Origin: Methylobacterium soli
GTDB lineage: Bacteria; Pseudomonadota; Alphaproteobacteria; Rhizobiales; Beijerinckiaceae
Reading direction: 5' to 3'
Length of the DNA stretch: 64,000 nucleotides
Assembly: GCF_008806385.1 (NCBI RefSeq)
Contig: NZ_VZZK01000026.1
Span: 34,472 to 98,471 of the forward strand
Below, piece after piece: positions 50,500 to 58,837 of this stretch (its first letter is position 1; every line of letters begins with the position of its first letter). The notes under the pieces were generated by a model that was not told where the DNA came from, did not search any database, and worked only from the letters and a program-made list of their open reading frames with translations. Position numbers and translations under genes: made by a program.

Positions 50500-52032
50500 T
50501 CAGGCCGCCAGCTCCTGCGCCAGCGCCTCCACCCGGCGCAGGTCGTCGACGAATTGCGCGTAGGCCTCGGCCTTGGCCTCGTCGGGCAGCCGCAGCAGGT
50601 AGGAGGGGTGGACCGTGATGAAGCCCTGGAAGCGGTTGTCGAACCGCTCGAAGCGGAACGGCCCCCGGGCCCGGGTGATCGGCACAGCCTTGCCGGTGAG
50701 CGCCAGCACCGCCGTCGCGCCGAGCGCCACCACGAGCTTCGGGGCGACGAATTCGAGCTCCCGGTCGAGCCACCAGCGGTAATGGCTGACCTCCCCGGCG
50801 GTGGGCTTCTGGTGGATGCGGCGCTTGCCGCGCTCCTCGAACTTGAAGTGCTTGACGGCATTCGTCAGGTAGGCCTCGCCGCGCACGAGGCCGGCCTCCG
50901 CCATGGCGCGGGCGAGGAGCTGGCCCGCCGGACCCACGAAGGGCCGGCCCTGCCGGTCCTCCTGGTCGCCCGGCTGCTCGCCCACGAACGCCACCGTGGC
51001 GCCGACCGGCCCCTCGCCGAGCACGGCCTGGGTGGCGCCCGGCACGAGGGGCTCGGTGCGGCGGATGATGGCGTTGAGTTCGTCGAGCGAGGTCGGGTCC
51101 TGCTCGGCCATGGCGGCCACCGCGCGGGCGGGCTGGCGCTTCGTCGGCATCTGCGGCTCCCTCTCGATCATCGCGGCGGTGCGGGCGCCCGCCGCCCGGA
51201 TCAGGCCCGGAATCGCGGCGGTCTCGGGCATGTTGTGCCAGTATTTCTTGGGCATCTCGGCCCGCATCGCCCGCAGGTTGGTGCGGGCCGGGTTGAAGGT
51301 GCTCTCATAGTAATCCCGCCAGCCCGCCTCGAAGCCGTCGCCGGGCGGCACGTCCTCGCGCCGGCCCGGCGGGCCGAAGCGGAGCGCCGCCCCGTCCCAG
51401 AGGGCGGAGCCCTCCGGCGTCAGGATGGTCCAGCGCAGGGCCCGGAAGCGCTCCACGAAGAAGGGGGCGGCCGCCTCCAGGATGTGGTGCTCCGGCTCGA
51501 ACCACGCGACGAAGCGCTCGGTTCCCGCATTCTCCGGCACGCGGCGGAAGCGCAGGAAGGCGTGCATCTTGTGCAGGTCGCGCTGGATCGCCTTGCGCAT
51601 CAGGGCGAGGCGATGAACCAAAGGGTCGCTCGCGACCTCCAGGAGCTGGCGCTCGCCCCTCAGGATCCGCCAGATCAGGGCGTGGAGCAGGGCGTAGCGC
51701 TCGGGATCGCGATGGGGCACCACCATGGGCACGAGATCCGCCACCGCGCGGGGCAGCGGCACCGGCGCGCCGGCGGCCGGCGCCTCGGTGGCCCCGAACA
51801 ATTCCGGCGCCGCCCCGCTCGACCAGGCCACGCGCTCGGGCGGCACGCCCTCGGCCACGAGGCCGCGCAGGGCGGCCCGGAAGCCCGCGAGGTCGGCCCC
51901 GGGCGCGAGCAGGATCGTGCGCAGGGGGGCGCCCGCGCGCGGCGCCGGCCGGTCCTCCGCGTCCGTTCGGGCGAGGTCGCGCCCGCGAAGCGGACCGGGC
52001 GATGGGGCCTGTCGCGGGGCGCGCGCCTTCAT
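50500..52032 (-). CDS. udgX: UdgX-type uracil-DNA-binding protein with N-terminal DUF4130-type domain
   Basis: A 510-aa fusion. Residues about 35-290 match the radical-SAM-linked DNA metabolism domain (DUF4130/SAM_7_link type; for example KAIQRDLHKMHAFLRFRRVP and FEPEHHILEAAAPFFVERF). Residues about 315-510 are a UdgX-type uracil-DNA glycosylase: GEQPGDQEDRQGRPFVGPAG (351-370) and the loop KRRIHQKP (403-410) with His407, equivalent to the residue that binds DNA covalently in mycobacterial UdgX. TVHPSYLLRLP is motif 3. Remarkably, the whole chain has no cysteine, so the family's 4Fe-4S cluster ligands are absent. The gene begins 1 bp after the radical SAM stop. Confidence 0.9.
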   Translation of the reverse strand: MKARAPRQAPSPGPLRGRDLARTDAEDRPAPRAGAPLRTILLAPGADLAGFRAALRGLVAEGVPPERVAWSSGAAPELFGATEAPAAGAPVPLPRAVADLVPMVVPHRDPERYALLHALIWRILRGERQLLEVASDPLVHRLALMRKAIQRDLHKMHAFLRFRRVPENAGTERFVAWFEPEHHILEAAAPFFVERFRALRWTILTPEGSALWDGAALRFGPPGRREDVPPGDGFEAGWRDYYESTFNPARTNLRAMRAEMPKKYWHNMPETAAIPGLIRAAGARTAAMIEREPQMPTKRQPARAVAAMAEQDPTSLDELNAIIRRTEPLVPGATQAVLGEGPVGATVAFVGEQPGDQEDRQGRPFVGPAGQLLARAMAEAGLVRGEAYLTNAVKHFKFEERGKRRIHQKPTAGEVSHYRWWLDRELEFVAPKLVVALGATAVLALTGKAVPITRARGPFRFERFDNRFQGFITVHPSYLLRLPDEAKAEAYAQFVDDLRRVEALAQELAA

Positions 52033-52033
52033 C

Positions 52034-53245
52034 TCAGAACAGGCTCAGCTGCTCTGCCGGCTCGGCGAGCCGGGCGCGCAGGTCGAGGCGGTCGGTGAGC
52101 CCGGCCGGGCGGTAATCGGCGGCGATCAGGAAGGGCCGGGCGCGCTTCAGGCCCGAGGTGAGCCGGGCGACGTCGTCGAGGCGCAGGCTGGTGTGGCGGC
52201 GCGCCTTGATGATCTTGTCGACGGCGCGGGCGCCCAGGCCCGGCACCCGCAGCAGCATCTCCCGGTCGGCCCGGTTCACGTCGACGGGGAAGCGATCCCG
52301 GTTCTTCAGCGCCCAGGCGAGCTTCGGATCGACGTCGAGGGCGAACATGCCGTCATCGGTGGCGTCCGCCACGTCGTCGGGGGTGAACGCGTAATAGCGC
52401 AGCAGCCAATCCGCCTGGTAGAGCCGGTGCTCGCGCTGGAGCGGCGGGGATTTCAGGGGCAGGATCGTCGAGCCGTCGGGAATCGGGCTGAAGGCCGAGT
52501 AATAGACCCGCTTCAGCCCGAAGCTGTCGTAGAGATGCGCGCTCTTGCGGATCAGCGCCTCGTCCGAGGTCGCGTCGGCGCCCACGATCACCTGCGTCGA
52601 TTGCCCGGCCGGCGCGAAGCGGCGGCGCTCGGCCTTGGCCTCGGCGATGCGGCCGCCGATCTGCGCCATCGCCCCCTGGATCGAGGCGCCGTCCTTCTCG
52701 GGCGCCAGGCGCTCCAGGCTCGCCTCCGTCGGCAATTCGAGGTTGATCGAGAGCCGGTCGGCGTAGAGCCCCGCCTCCTCGATCAGCCACGGGCTCGCCT
52801 CGGGGATCGACTTCAGGTGGATGTAGCCGCGAAAGCCGTGGTCGCGCCGCAGGGCCTTCGCCACCCGCGTCAGCAACTCCATGGTGTGGTCCGGTGACTT
52901 GATGATGCCCGAGGAGAGGAACAAACCCTCGATGTAGTTGCGCTTGTAGAACTCCACCGTGAGGGTCACCACCTCCTCGACCGTGAACTTCGCCCGCCGC
53001 ACGTTCGAGGAGCGCCGGTTGACGCAATAGGCACAGTCGAACAGGCAGTAATTGGTCAGCAGGATCTTCAGGAGCGAGATGCAGCGCCCGTCCGGCGTGT
53101 AGGCGTGGCAGATGCCCGCCCCCGTGGTCGAGCCGAGCCCATCCGGCCCGGCCGCCCGCTTCGGCGCCCCCGAGGAGGAGCAGGACGCATCGTACTTGGC
53201 GGCATCGGCGAGGATGCGCAGCTTCTTGGCCAGAATCTCGTCCAT
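52034..53245 (-). CDS. Putative DNA modification/repair radical SAM protein
   Basis: A 403-aa radical SAM enzyme of the UDG-linked group. The cluster motif is CLFDCAYC (Cys67, Cys71, Cys74). The N-terminal signature KLRILADAAKYDASCSSSG and GICHAYTPDGRCISLLK are typical. A helix-hairpin-helix DNA-binding region lies near 315-345 (RADREMLLRVPGLGARAVDK). The last five residues are QLSLF, matching the sliding-clamp-binding consensus QL(S/D)LF. It forms an operon with the UdgX fusion. Upstream is a LexA-type box. The reaction catalysed by this group is not established; a thymine-photoproduct or base modification repair role is suggested from resemblance to SplB. Confidence 0.9.
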   Translation of the reverse strand: MDEILAKKLRILADAAKYDASCSSSGAPKRAAGPDGLGSTTGAGICHAYTPDGRCISLLKILLTNYCLFDCAYCVNRRSSNVRRAKFTVEEVVTLTVEFYKRNYIEGLFLSSGIIKSPDHTMELLTRVAKALRRDHGFRGYIHLKSIPEASPWLIEEAGLYADRLSINLELPTEASLERLAPEKDGASIQGAMAQIGGRIAEAKAERRRFAPAGQSTQVIVGADATSDEALIRKSAHLYDSFGLKRVYYSAFSPIPDGSTILPLKSPPLQREHRLYQADWLLRYYAFTPDDVADATDDGMFALDVDPKLAWALKNRDRFPVDVNRADREMLLRVPGLGARAVDKIIKARRHTSLRLDDVARLTSGLKRARPFLIAADYRPAGLTDRLDLRARLAEPAEQLSLF

Positions 53246-53263
53246 GCGGATAAAATGCCGCTC

Positions 53264-53278
53264 GTTCGCGTTTTGTTC
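53264..53278. promoter_or_regulatory. LexA-type SOS box (GTTC-N7-GTTC)
   Basis: GTTC (53264-53267), seven bases, GTTC (53275-53278): this is the direct-repeat LexA site used in alphaproteobacteria. On the minus strand it reads GAACAAAACGCGAAC and ends 19 nt upstream of the radical SAM start codon. It is expected to put the radical SAM-UdgX operon under SOS control. Confidence 0.85.
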
Positions 53279-53853
53279 AAGGCACGCGAGCGCCCCATCC
53301 CGCGCCGTGGCGCCGCACCCGCGGGCCGCGCGGTCGGCGCGACCGGCCCCCTCTCCCGTTAGGGAGAGGGTTGGGGTGAGGGGTGCGCGTTGTCCGGAGA
53401 AGTCGCACCCCTCACCCGGTCGGCTCGCGCCGACTCGACCTCTCCCGGACGGGAGAGGTGGCGTGCAGCGTTGTCCCAGGGCTCCGCTTCAGCCCGGAGA
53501 TAAAGGCGCGGGCAGCGCGACGGGCCCCCTCTCCCGTGCGGGAGAGGGTTGGGGTGAGGGGTGCGCGTCGTCCGGAGAGGTCGCACCCCTCACCCGGTCG
53601 GCTCGCGCCGACTCGACCTCTCCCGGACGGGAGAGGTGGGGTGCAGCGTTGTCCCAGGGCTCCGCTTCGCAGCCCGGAGAGAATGGCGCGGGCAGCGCGA
53701 CGCGCCCCCTCTCCCGTGCGGGAGAGGGTTGGGGTGAGGGGCGCGACCTATCCCGAAAAGTCGCACCCCTCACCGTTCCGCGATCGCGGATTCGACCGCT
53801 CCCGAACGGGAGAGATGGGGCGCAATCCCCTCCACGCCGTCGGCGAGGGGGGC
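53279..53853. repeat. Nested-hairpin repeat block 3 (three ~180-bp units)
   Basis: Three direct units begin near 53346, 53525 and 53705, so spacing is 179 and 180 bp. Each carries hairpin A, the middle inverted repeat and hairpin C as in block 2, but the linker differs (GCAGCGTTGTCCCAGGGCTC). The block lies between the radical SAM promoter and the osmC stop. No gene is supported. Confidence 0.9.
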
Positions 53854-54285
53854 TCAGCCCTGCTTGAGCGTGGCGTTCAGGGTGATCTCGGCGTTGAGCA
53901 CCTTGGAGATCGGGCAGCCGGTCTCGGCGGCGTGGGCCAGTTCCTCGAACTTCGCCTGGTCGATGCCCGGGATCGTGGCCGTGAGGGTGAGGGCGGATTT
54001 CGTCACCTTGAAGCCGGCGCCGTCCTTCTCGAGGGTGACGACCGATTCGGTGGTCATCTCGGTGGCGGCGAGACCCGCCTCCTGGAGCTGGAAGGCCAGC
54101 GCCATGGTGAAGCAGCCCGCATGCGCCGCCGCGATCAGCTCCTCGGGATTCGTGCCGGGCTTGTCCTCGAACCGGGTGTTGAAGCCGTAGGGCTGGTCCG
54201 AGAGCACGCCCGACTGGGTCGTGATCCGGCCCTTGCCCTCGCGGCCATTGCCCTGCCAAACGGCGTGCGCCTTGCGGTTGATCAT
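53854..54285 (-). CDS. OsmC-family peroxiredoxin
   Basis: A 143-aa OsmC-type thiol peroxidase that reduces organic hydroperoxides. The peroxidatic Cys58 is in AAAHAGCFTMALAF and the resolving Cys124 in ETGCPISKVLNAEI. The N-terminus MINRKAHAVWQGNGREGKG is standard for OsmC proper (not Ohr). It lies next to the SOS repair locus but on its own, downstream of recX. Confidence 0.93.
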   Translation of the reverse strand: MINRKAHAVWQGNGREGKGRITTQSGVLSDQPYGFNTRFEDKPGTNPEELIAAAHAGCFTMALAFQLQEAGLAATEMTTESVVTLEKDGAGFKVTKSALTLTATIPGIDQAKFEELAHAAETGCPISKVLNAEITLNATLKQG

Positions 54286-54411
54286 GGCTCTGTCCTGCGT
54301 CGCGGGGCGGCGCCGACGCGGATCTGCGCGGGCTCGGCTCCCTGTGCCCCATCGAGGTGGGGCGGGCCCCGGCGAAATCCAGCGCGAGCCGGAAACAGCC
54401 CGGGCCGGGGC

Positions 54412-55074
54412 TCATGCGTCGTCCGTCTCCGCCTCCGCCTCGATGGTCGCGCGGGCAAGGCCGTAGGGGAAGCCGGCGCGCGCCAGGGCGGCGAGGTCCC
54501 GGTCGCGGTTCGCCGCGCGGGTGCCGGGCCGGCGGAAGGGCCCGAGGCGGCGGCGCTTGGCGTAGGCGCGGGCGGCCTGCGCCTCGATGGCGTCGGCCTC
54601 GCCCTCCGGCGCCGCCTCCCGCTCGGCCTCCATGGCGGTCTCGATCGCCTCCCGCGAGACCCCCTTGGCGGCGAGCTTGGCCGAGGCGCCCCGGGCCGAG
54701 CTGCCGCGCCGCCGCAGGGTCGCGAGGCGGGCGGCGGTGAAGCGGGCATCGTCCACGAGGCCGCTGCGCAAAGCGCGGGCCACCACCGTCTCGATCATCG
54801 GCGCGAAGGCCTCGGGCGCCTCGCCCCGGGCGCGGGCGCGCTTCTCCACCCGCCGCCGCAGGGTCCGGCGCAGCATCTCGGTCGAGGCGCTGTAGCGCTC
54901 GAGATAGTGCAGCGCGGCCCGCTCCAGGTAGGCGGCCGTCACGGGCGGCGTGGGCCGTTCTGGTTTGGATCTTGCAGGCTCTCGACCTGCAAGATCCGGC
55001 CTTGCAAGGTCGGGCTTTGCGTCTGCGGCCTCGGGATTGTGACCCGGCCGTTCTGCAACGTTTCGCACGGACAT
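54412..55074 (-). CDS. recX: RecX-family regulator
   Basis: A 220-aa protein that modulates RecA filaments. The RecX core spans about 45-215: AALHYLERYSASTEMLRRTL, SGLVDDARFTAARL and AKLAAKGVSREAIETAM. The first 45 residues are low complexity (PDLARPDLAGREPARSKP) and contain an 11-bp inverted repeat at DNA level. It is not next to recA here. No LexA box is visible. Divergent from the TAXI-type gene. Confidence 0.88.
   Translation of the reverse strand: MSVRNVAERPGHNPEAADAKPDLARPDLAGREPARSKPERPTPPVTAAYLERAALHYLERYSASTEMLRRTLRRRVEKRARARGEAPEAFAPMIETVVARALRSGLVDDARFTAARLATLRRRGSSARGASAKLAAKGVSREAIETAMEAEREAAPEGEADAIEAQAARAYAKRRRLGPFRRPGTRAANRDRDLAALARAGFPYGLARATIEAEAETDDA
54968..54996. repeat. 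11-bp inverted repeat inside recX
   Basis: GATCTTGCAGG (54968-54978) and CCTGCAAGATC (54986-54996) pair perfectly with a 7-nt loop in the low-complexity recX start. A nearby TTGCAAGGTC (55001-55010) is a third related half. Confidence 0.85.
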
Positions 55075-55190
55075 CAGTTCTTCACGATCTGGACAGGTTT
55101 ACGTTCCATGAATCGGGGATGGAAAGCACGCAACGCCGCAGGGGCTTCCACGGTGCCGCCGATCGCGACGCAACCCGGAACGGCAGCCGC

Positions 55191-56612
55191 ATGCCGGCCG
55201 TCCTGTTGAGACGCGAGTGGCTCCTCGTCCTGCTCGCCCTCGGGCTCGCCGCCATCGCGGCGGCCGTGGTGTACCTGTCGCGCCCCACCACCCTCACGGT
55301 CGCGGTCGGGCCCCGCGACGGGGCCGAGGCCACCCTGATGGAGGCCTATGCCAACGCGCTCGCCCGCGGGCGCGAGGATGTCCGCCTCAAGATCCTGCCC
55401 TTCGACGACGTGCGCGACAGCGCCGCCGCGCTCCAGCGCAACAAGGCCGACCTCGCCGTGGTGCGGCCCGACGTCTACCTGCCTGAGAACGGGCTGACGC
55501 TCGCCATCCTGCACGACGAGGCCCTCGTCATCGTGGCGCCGGACGCGGCCGAGATCGAGAGCTTCCCCGACCTCGCCCGCAAGCGCCTCGGCATCGTGGT
55601 GCGCCACAGCGCCGACACGCCCTTCCTCAACAACCTCCTGGCCTTCTACGACCTCGCCGCCGAGGAGAATCCGGACGGGGCCGAGCTCGGCCCGGGCCGG
55701 GTCGCCCTCGTGCCCCTCCGGCCCGCCGAGGTCACGGCGGCCATCGCGGAGAAGCGCGTGGACGCGGTCGCGGTGATCGCCAACCCCGCCTCGAAGGCCG
55801 CCACCGCCACCGTGCGGGCGGTGGAGCTCGGCACCCCCGACAAGAAGATCGACTTCGTGGCCGTCGCGGACGGCGAGGCGATCCTGACGCGCTTTCCGGA
55901 ATTGCAGGCGGTGACGATCCCGGCCGGCACCTTCGGGGGCCGTCCCAAGCGCCCGGAGGACGAGGTCAAGACGGTCGGCGCCTCCTACCGGCTGATGGCG
56001 CGGGGCTCGGTCAGCCGGGTCGCGGTGGCCTCCGCCACGCAGCACCTGTTCGAGTGGCGCTCGAAGCTCGCGGCGGCGGCCCCCATCGCCAAGCTGATGA
56101 AGGCGCCGGATTTCGACACCACGGTTGCGGCGACCTCGGCCCGGCTCCCGAACCATCCGGGCGCGGTGGATTATTTCGAGCGCGAGCAGCAGACCTTCCT
56201 CGATCGCTACGAGGATTACATCTACCTGTTCGCCTTCTTCGGCGGCACCATCGGCTCCGGCATCGCCTGGCTCGGCCAGCGCCTCGCCCGCAAGCGGCGC
56301 GAGCGCGTCGACATCGTGCTCGACCGGCTCCTCGACATCCTGCGCGAGGTCCGGGCCGCCACCGCGAAGGCCGAGCTCGACGCCATCGCGGTGGAGACGG
56401 ACGAGCTCGTCGCCGACGTGGTGCGCCACGCCCGCGAGCGCACCATCGACAACCGCACCGTCAGCGCCCTGATCCTCGCGGTGGACGCGGTCCATGCCGC
56501 GATCGGCGATGCCCGCCGCCAGATCGGCGCGGCCGCCGAGGACGAGACCCGCGCCGGCGCCCGCGCCCGCACCGCGCGCCTCCTGGCCCTGCACGTTCCG
56601 GCGGCGGAGTAG
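55191..56612 (+). CDS. Membrane-anchored TAXI-family solute-binding protein
   Basis: A 473-aa protein of the TAXI (TRAP-associated extracytoplasmic immunogenic) type. An N-terminal membrane helix (EWLLVLLALGLAAIAAAVVYL) is followed by the binding domain (about 35-330): TLTVAVGPRDGAEATLMEAY, LAVVRPDVYLP and VVRHSADTPFLNNLLAFY. A second membrane helix (YIYLFAFFGGTIGSGIAWLG) and an Arg-rich, helical cytosolic part of about 110 residues follow. So it may be a sensor rather than a free transport protein; no TRAP permease is adjacent. Start at 55191 is close to the helix; ATG at 55119 is an alternative. Confidence 0.82.
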   Translation: MPAVLLRREWLLVLLALGLAAIAAAVVYLSRPTTLTVAVGPRDGAEATLMEAYANALARGREDVRLKILPFDDVRDSAAALQRNKADLAVVRPDVYLPENGLTLAILHDEALVIVAPDAAEIESFPDLARKRLGIVVRHSADTPFLNNLLAFYDLAAEENPDGAELGPGRVALVPLRPAEVTAAIAEKRVDAVAVIANPASKAATATVRAVELGTPDKKIDFVAVADGEAILTRFPELQAVTIPAGTFGGRPKRPEDEVKTVGASYRLMARGSVSRVAVASATQHLFEWRSKLAAAAPIAKLMKAPDFDTTVAATSARLPNHPGAVDYFEREQQTFLDRYEDYIYLFAFFGGTIGSGIAWLGQRLARKRRERVDIVLDRLLDILREVRAATAKAELDAIAVETDELVADVVRHARERTIDNRTVSALILAVDAVHAAIGDARRQIGAAAEDETRAGARARTARLLALHVPAAE

Positions 56613-56632
56613 GCGCGGCGCGAAGCGCCCGC

Positions 56633-58126
56633 TCACGTCGCTTCGGAGGGGGCCTGCCGCAGGGGCAGGCACACCGTGAAGGTGGTGCCGCTGCCCAGGG
56701 TGGAATGCAGGTCGATGCGGCCGTCGAGGGCGCGGACCAGGGCGCGGACATGGGCGAGCCCGATGCCCTCGCCCGGCTGCTCCTGGCTGCCGGCGCGGCG
56801 GAACAGCTCGAAGACCCGGCCGTGGTCGGCCTCGGCGATGCCCCGCCCGTTGTCGCTCACCGTGTAGAGGGCGCCGCCGCCGGCGCTCCGGCCCGCGATC
56901 CGGATCCGGCCGGGCCGGGCCGGATCGAGATACTTGATGGCGTTGTCCAGGAGGTTGCCGAAGATCTGCTCCACCGCGAGCCGGTCGGCCAGGAGGTCGG
57001 GCATCGGCCCGATCTCGACCGCGGCGCCGCCGCGCTCGGCCTGGTGGCGCTGCACGTCCGCGAGGCCGCGCAGGATCGCCCCCATGTCGAGGGGTTCGGG
57101 CCGGAACTGGCGCTTGCCCTCGCGCGAGAGGCGCAGGATCGCCCCGATGAGGCGCTCCATCTTGCCCACCGCCGCCTGGATGAAGCCGAGGGATTCGGTG
57201 AAATCCGCGTCGAGGGCGGCCGCCCGCGGGTCGTCCCCCAGCGCCGCCGCGATGTCCTGGCGCAGGAGGTCGAGCTCGCTCGAGAAGCCCATGATGTTGA
57301 CGAGCGGCGCCCGCAGGTCGTGGCTGACGATGTAGGCGTAGCGCTGCACCTCCTCGTTCGCCTCGGCGAGCGCCAGGCGCGCGCCGCGCTCGGCGGTGAT
57401 GTCGGTGTTGGTGCCGAACCAGCGCGAGATCGCGCCTTGCGCGTCGCGGATCGGCAGGGCGCGGGACAGGAACCAGCGGTACTGGCCGTCGGCCCCGCGC
57501 AGCGGGAAGGTGTCCTCCCAGGGCGTGCCGGTCGCGACGGCGTGGGCGAATTTGGCCGCCGCCGCCTCCAGGTGGTCGGGATGGTGGACGCTCCGCCAGC
57601 CGTCATTGACCATGGCGGGGAGGTCGCTGCCGGTATAGTCGAACCAGCGCTGATTGTACCAGTAGAGCGCACCCGTCGCGTCGGCCATCCAGGCGAGCTG
57701 CGGGATCGCGTCGGCCATCACCCGGAAATCGCTCTCGCGGGCGAAGAGGTCGGCCTCGGCCCGCTTGCGGTCCTCGATGTCGATGCAGACGCCGCCCCAT
57801 TCGAGGATCTCGCCCGCCTCGTCGAGGACCGGCGCCGCGCGGGCGTTGAACCAGCGATAGCTCCCGTCCCGCATCCGGATCCGGTACTCGACGGCGTAGC
57901 GCTCATGGCCGGCCAATGCGGCGTTCCAGGCCTCGGCCGTCCCGGGCCGGTCGTCGGGATGCACGGCGTCGAGCCAGCCCCAGCCCCGCACCGCCTCGGG
58001 CGTCTGGCCCGTATAGGCGCGCCATTCCGGCATGTCCGCGACCTGACCGTCGGCGGCGGTGGTCCAGGTGATCTCCGCGATCGCGGCGACGAGGGCGCGG
58101 TAGCGCTTCTCGGTGAGCGTGGGCAC
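56633..58126 (-). CDS. PAS-domain sensor histidine kinase
   Basis: A 497-aa soluble histidine kinase. Two PAS/PAC units (about 5-130 and 131-255) have the typical AAPVLDEAGEILEWGGVCID and WYNQRWFDYTGSDLPAM. The dimerisation segment carries the phospho-His in YIVSHDLRAPLVNIMGFSSE (about residue 269). The ATPase region has N-box NLLDNAIKYLDP and G-box YTVSDNGRGIAEADHG. The layout is like the cytosolic kinases that pair with Rcp1-type response regulators. A single-domain response regulator is encoded divergently 169 bp away and is the probable partner. Confidence 0.92.
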   Translation of the reverse strand: MPTLTEKRYRALVAAIAEITWTTAADGQVADMPEWRAYTGQTPEAVRGWGWLDAVHPDDRPGTAEAWNAALAGHERYAVEYRIRMRDGSYRWFNARAAPVLDEAGEILEWGGVCIDIEDRKRAEADLFARESDFRVMADAIPQLAWMADATGALYWYNQRWFDYTGSDLPAMVNDGWRSVHHPDHLEAAAAKFAHAVATGTPWEDTFPLRGADGQYRWFLSRALPIRDAQGAISRWFGTNTDITAERGARLALAEANEEVQRYAYIVSHDLRAPLVNIMGFSSELDLLRQDIAAALGDDPRAAALDADFTESLGFIQAAVGKMERLIGAILRLSREGKRQFRPEPLDMGAILRGLADVQRHQAERGGAAVEIGPMPDLLADRLAVEQIFGNLLDNAIKYLDPARPGRIRIAGRSAGGGALYTVSDNGRGIAEADHGRVFELFRRAGSQEQPGEGIGLAHVRALVRALDGRIDLHSTLGSGTTFTVCLPLRQAPSEAT

Positions 58127-58295
58127 GGCGGGTCGTCTCCGGGGCGGGGCGGCGGCCCAAGCTATAGGAACTTCGCTCTCCCCGAGAAAGGCGCCGCCCG
58201 ATTTGCCGGGCCGCCGCTTCCTGCTAGATCTGCGGCGGAAGACCGGGAGCGCACTCCCCCCGGGGCCATGGGGCCCGGCTTCGGGAGAGCACGGC

Positions 58296-58730
58296 GTGAA
58301 CCCGGTTCACATCATCATGATCGAGGACGATGAGGGCCATGCCCGCCTCATCGAGCGCAACATCCGCCGGGCCGGGGTCAACAACGACATCACGGCCTTC
58401 CGGGACGGCACCTCGGCCCTCGCCCATCTCCTCGGGCCCGACGGCTCCGGCCAGGCGCAGGCCGGGCGCTCCCTCCTGATCCTGCTCGATCTCAATTTGC
58501 CGGACATGACCGGGCTCGACATCCTGGCGGCCGTGAAGGGCAACGAGCACCTGCGCCGCTCCCCCGTGGTGGTGCTGACCACCACCGACGACCAGCGCGA
58601 GATCCAGCGCTGCTACGATCTCGGCTGCAACGTCTACGTGACGAAGCCGGTGAACTACGAGGGCTTCGCCAACGCGATCCGCCAGCTCGGCCTGTTCTTC
58701 TCGGTCATGCAGGTGCCCGAGACGGCCTGA
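58296..58730 (+). CDS. Single-domain response regulator (Rcp1-type)
   Basis: A 144-aa receiver with no output domain. The acidic pair is IEDDEGHARL, the phospho-acceptor Asp65 is in LILLDLNLPDM, and the conserved Thr/Lys are in VVVLTTTDDQ and VYVTKPVNYEGF. This is the Rcp1-type receiver usually paired with phytochrome-like kinases. The start is GTG at 58296 (NPVHIIM) with GGGAGAG upstream. No nearby in-frame ATG. Divergent from the PAS kinase, and 107 bp before the response regulator-kinase hybrid. Confidence 0.9.
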   Translation: MNPVHIIMIEDDEGHARLIERNIRRAGVNNDITAFRDGTSALAHLLGPDGSGQAQAGRSLLILLDLNLPDMTGLDILAAVKGNEHLRRSPVVVLTTTDDQREIQRCYDLGCNVYVTKPVNYEGFANAIRQLGLFFSVMQVPETA

Positions 58731-58837
58731 TCCCCGCGGCCCCGCGACCCTGCCCTGCAACTGCTGCAATTGCCCGCGATGGATCGGCGTCGCGCGGGCC
58801 CGGCCATCCGGTCTGCCGATGGAGCCTGAAATCGGCT

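Noticed and set aside
53346..53820. CRISPR-like array from the regular 180-bp spacing
   Set aside because: Units are too long, spacers are not unique and no cas gene is present. The units are internally palindromic repeats.
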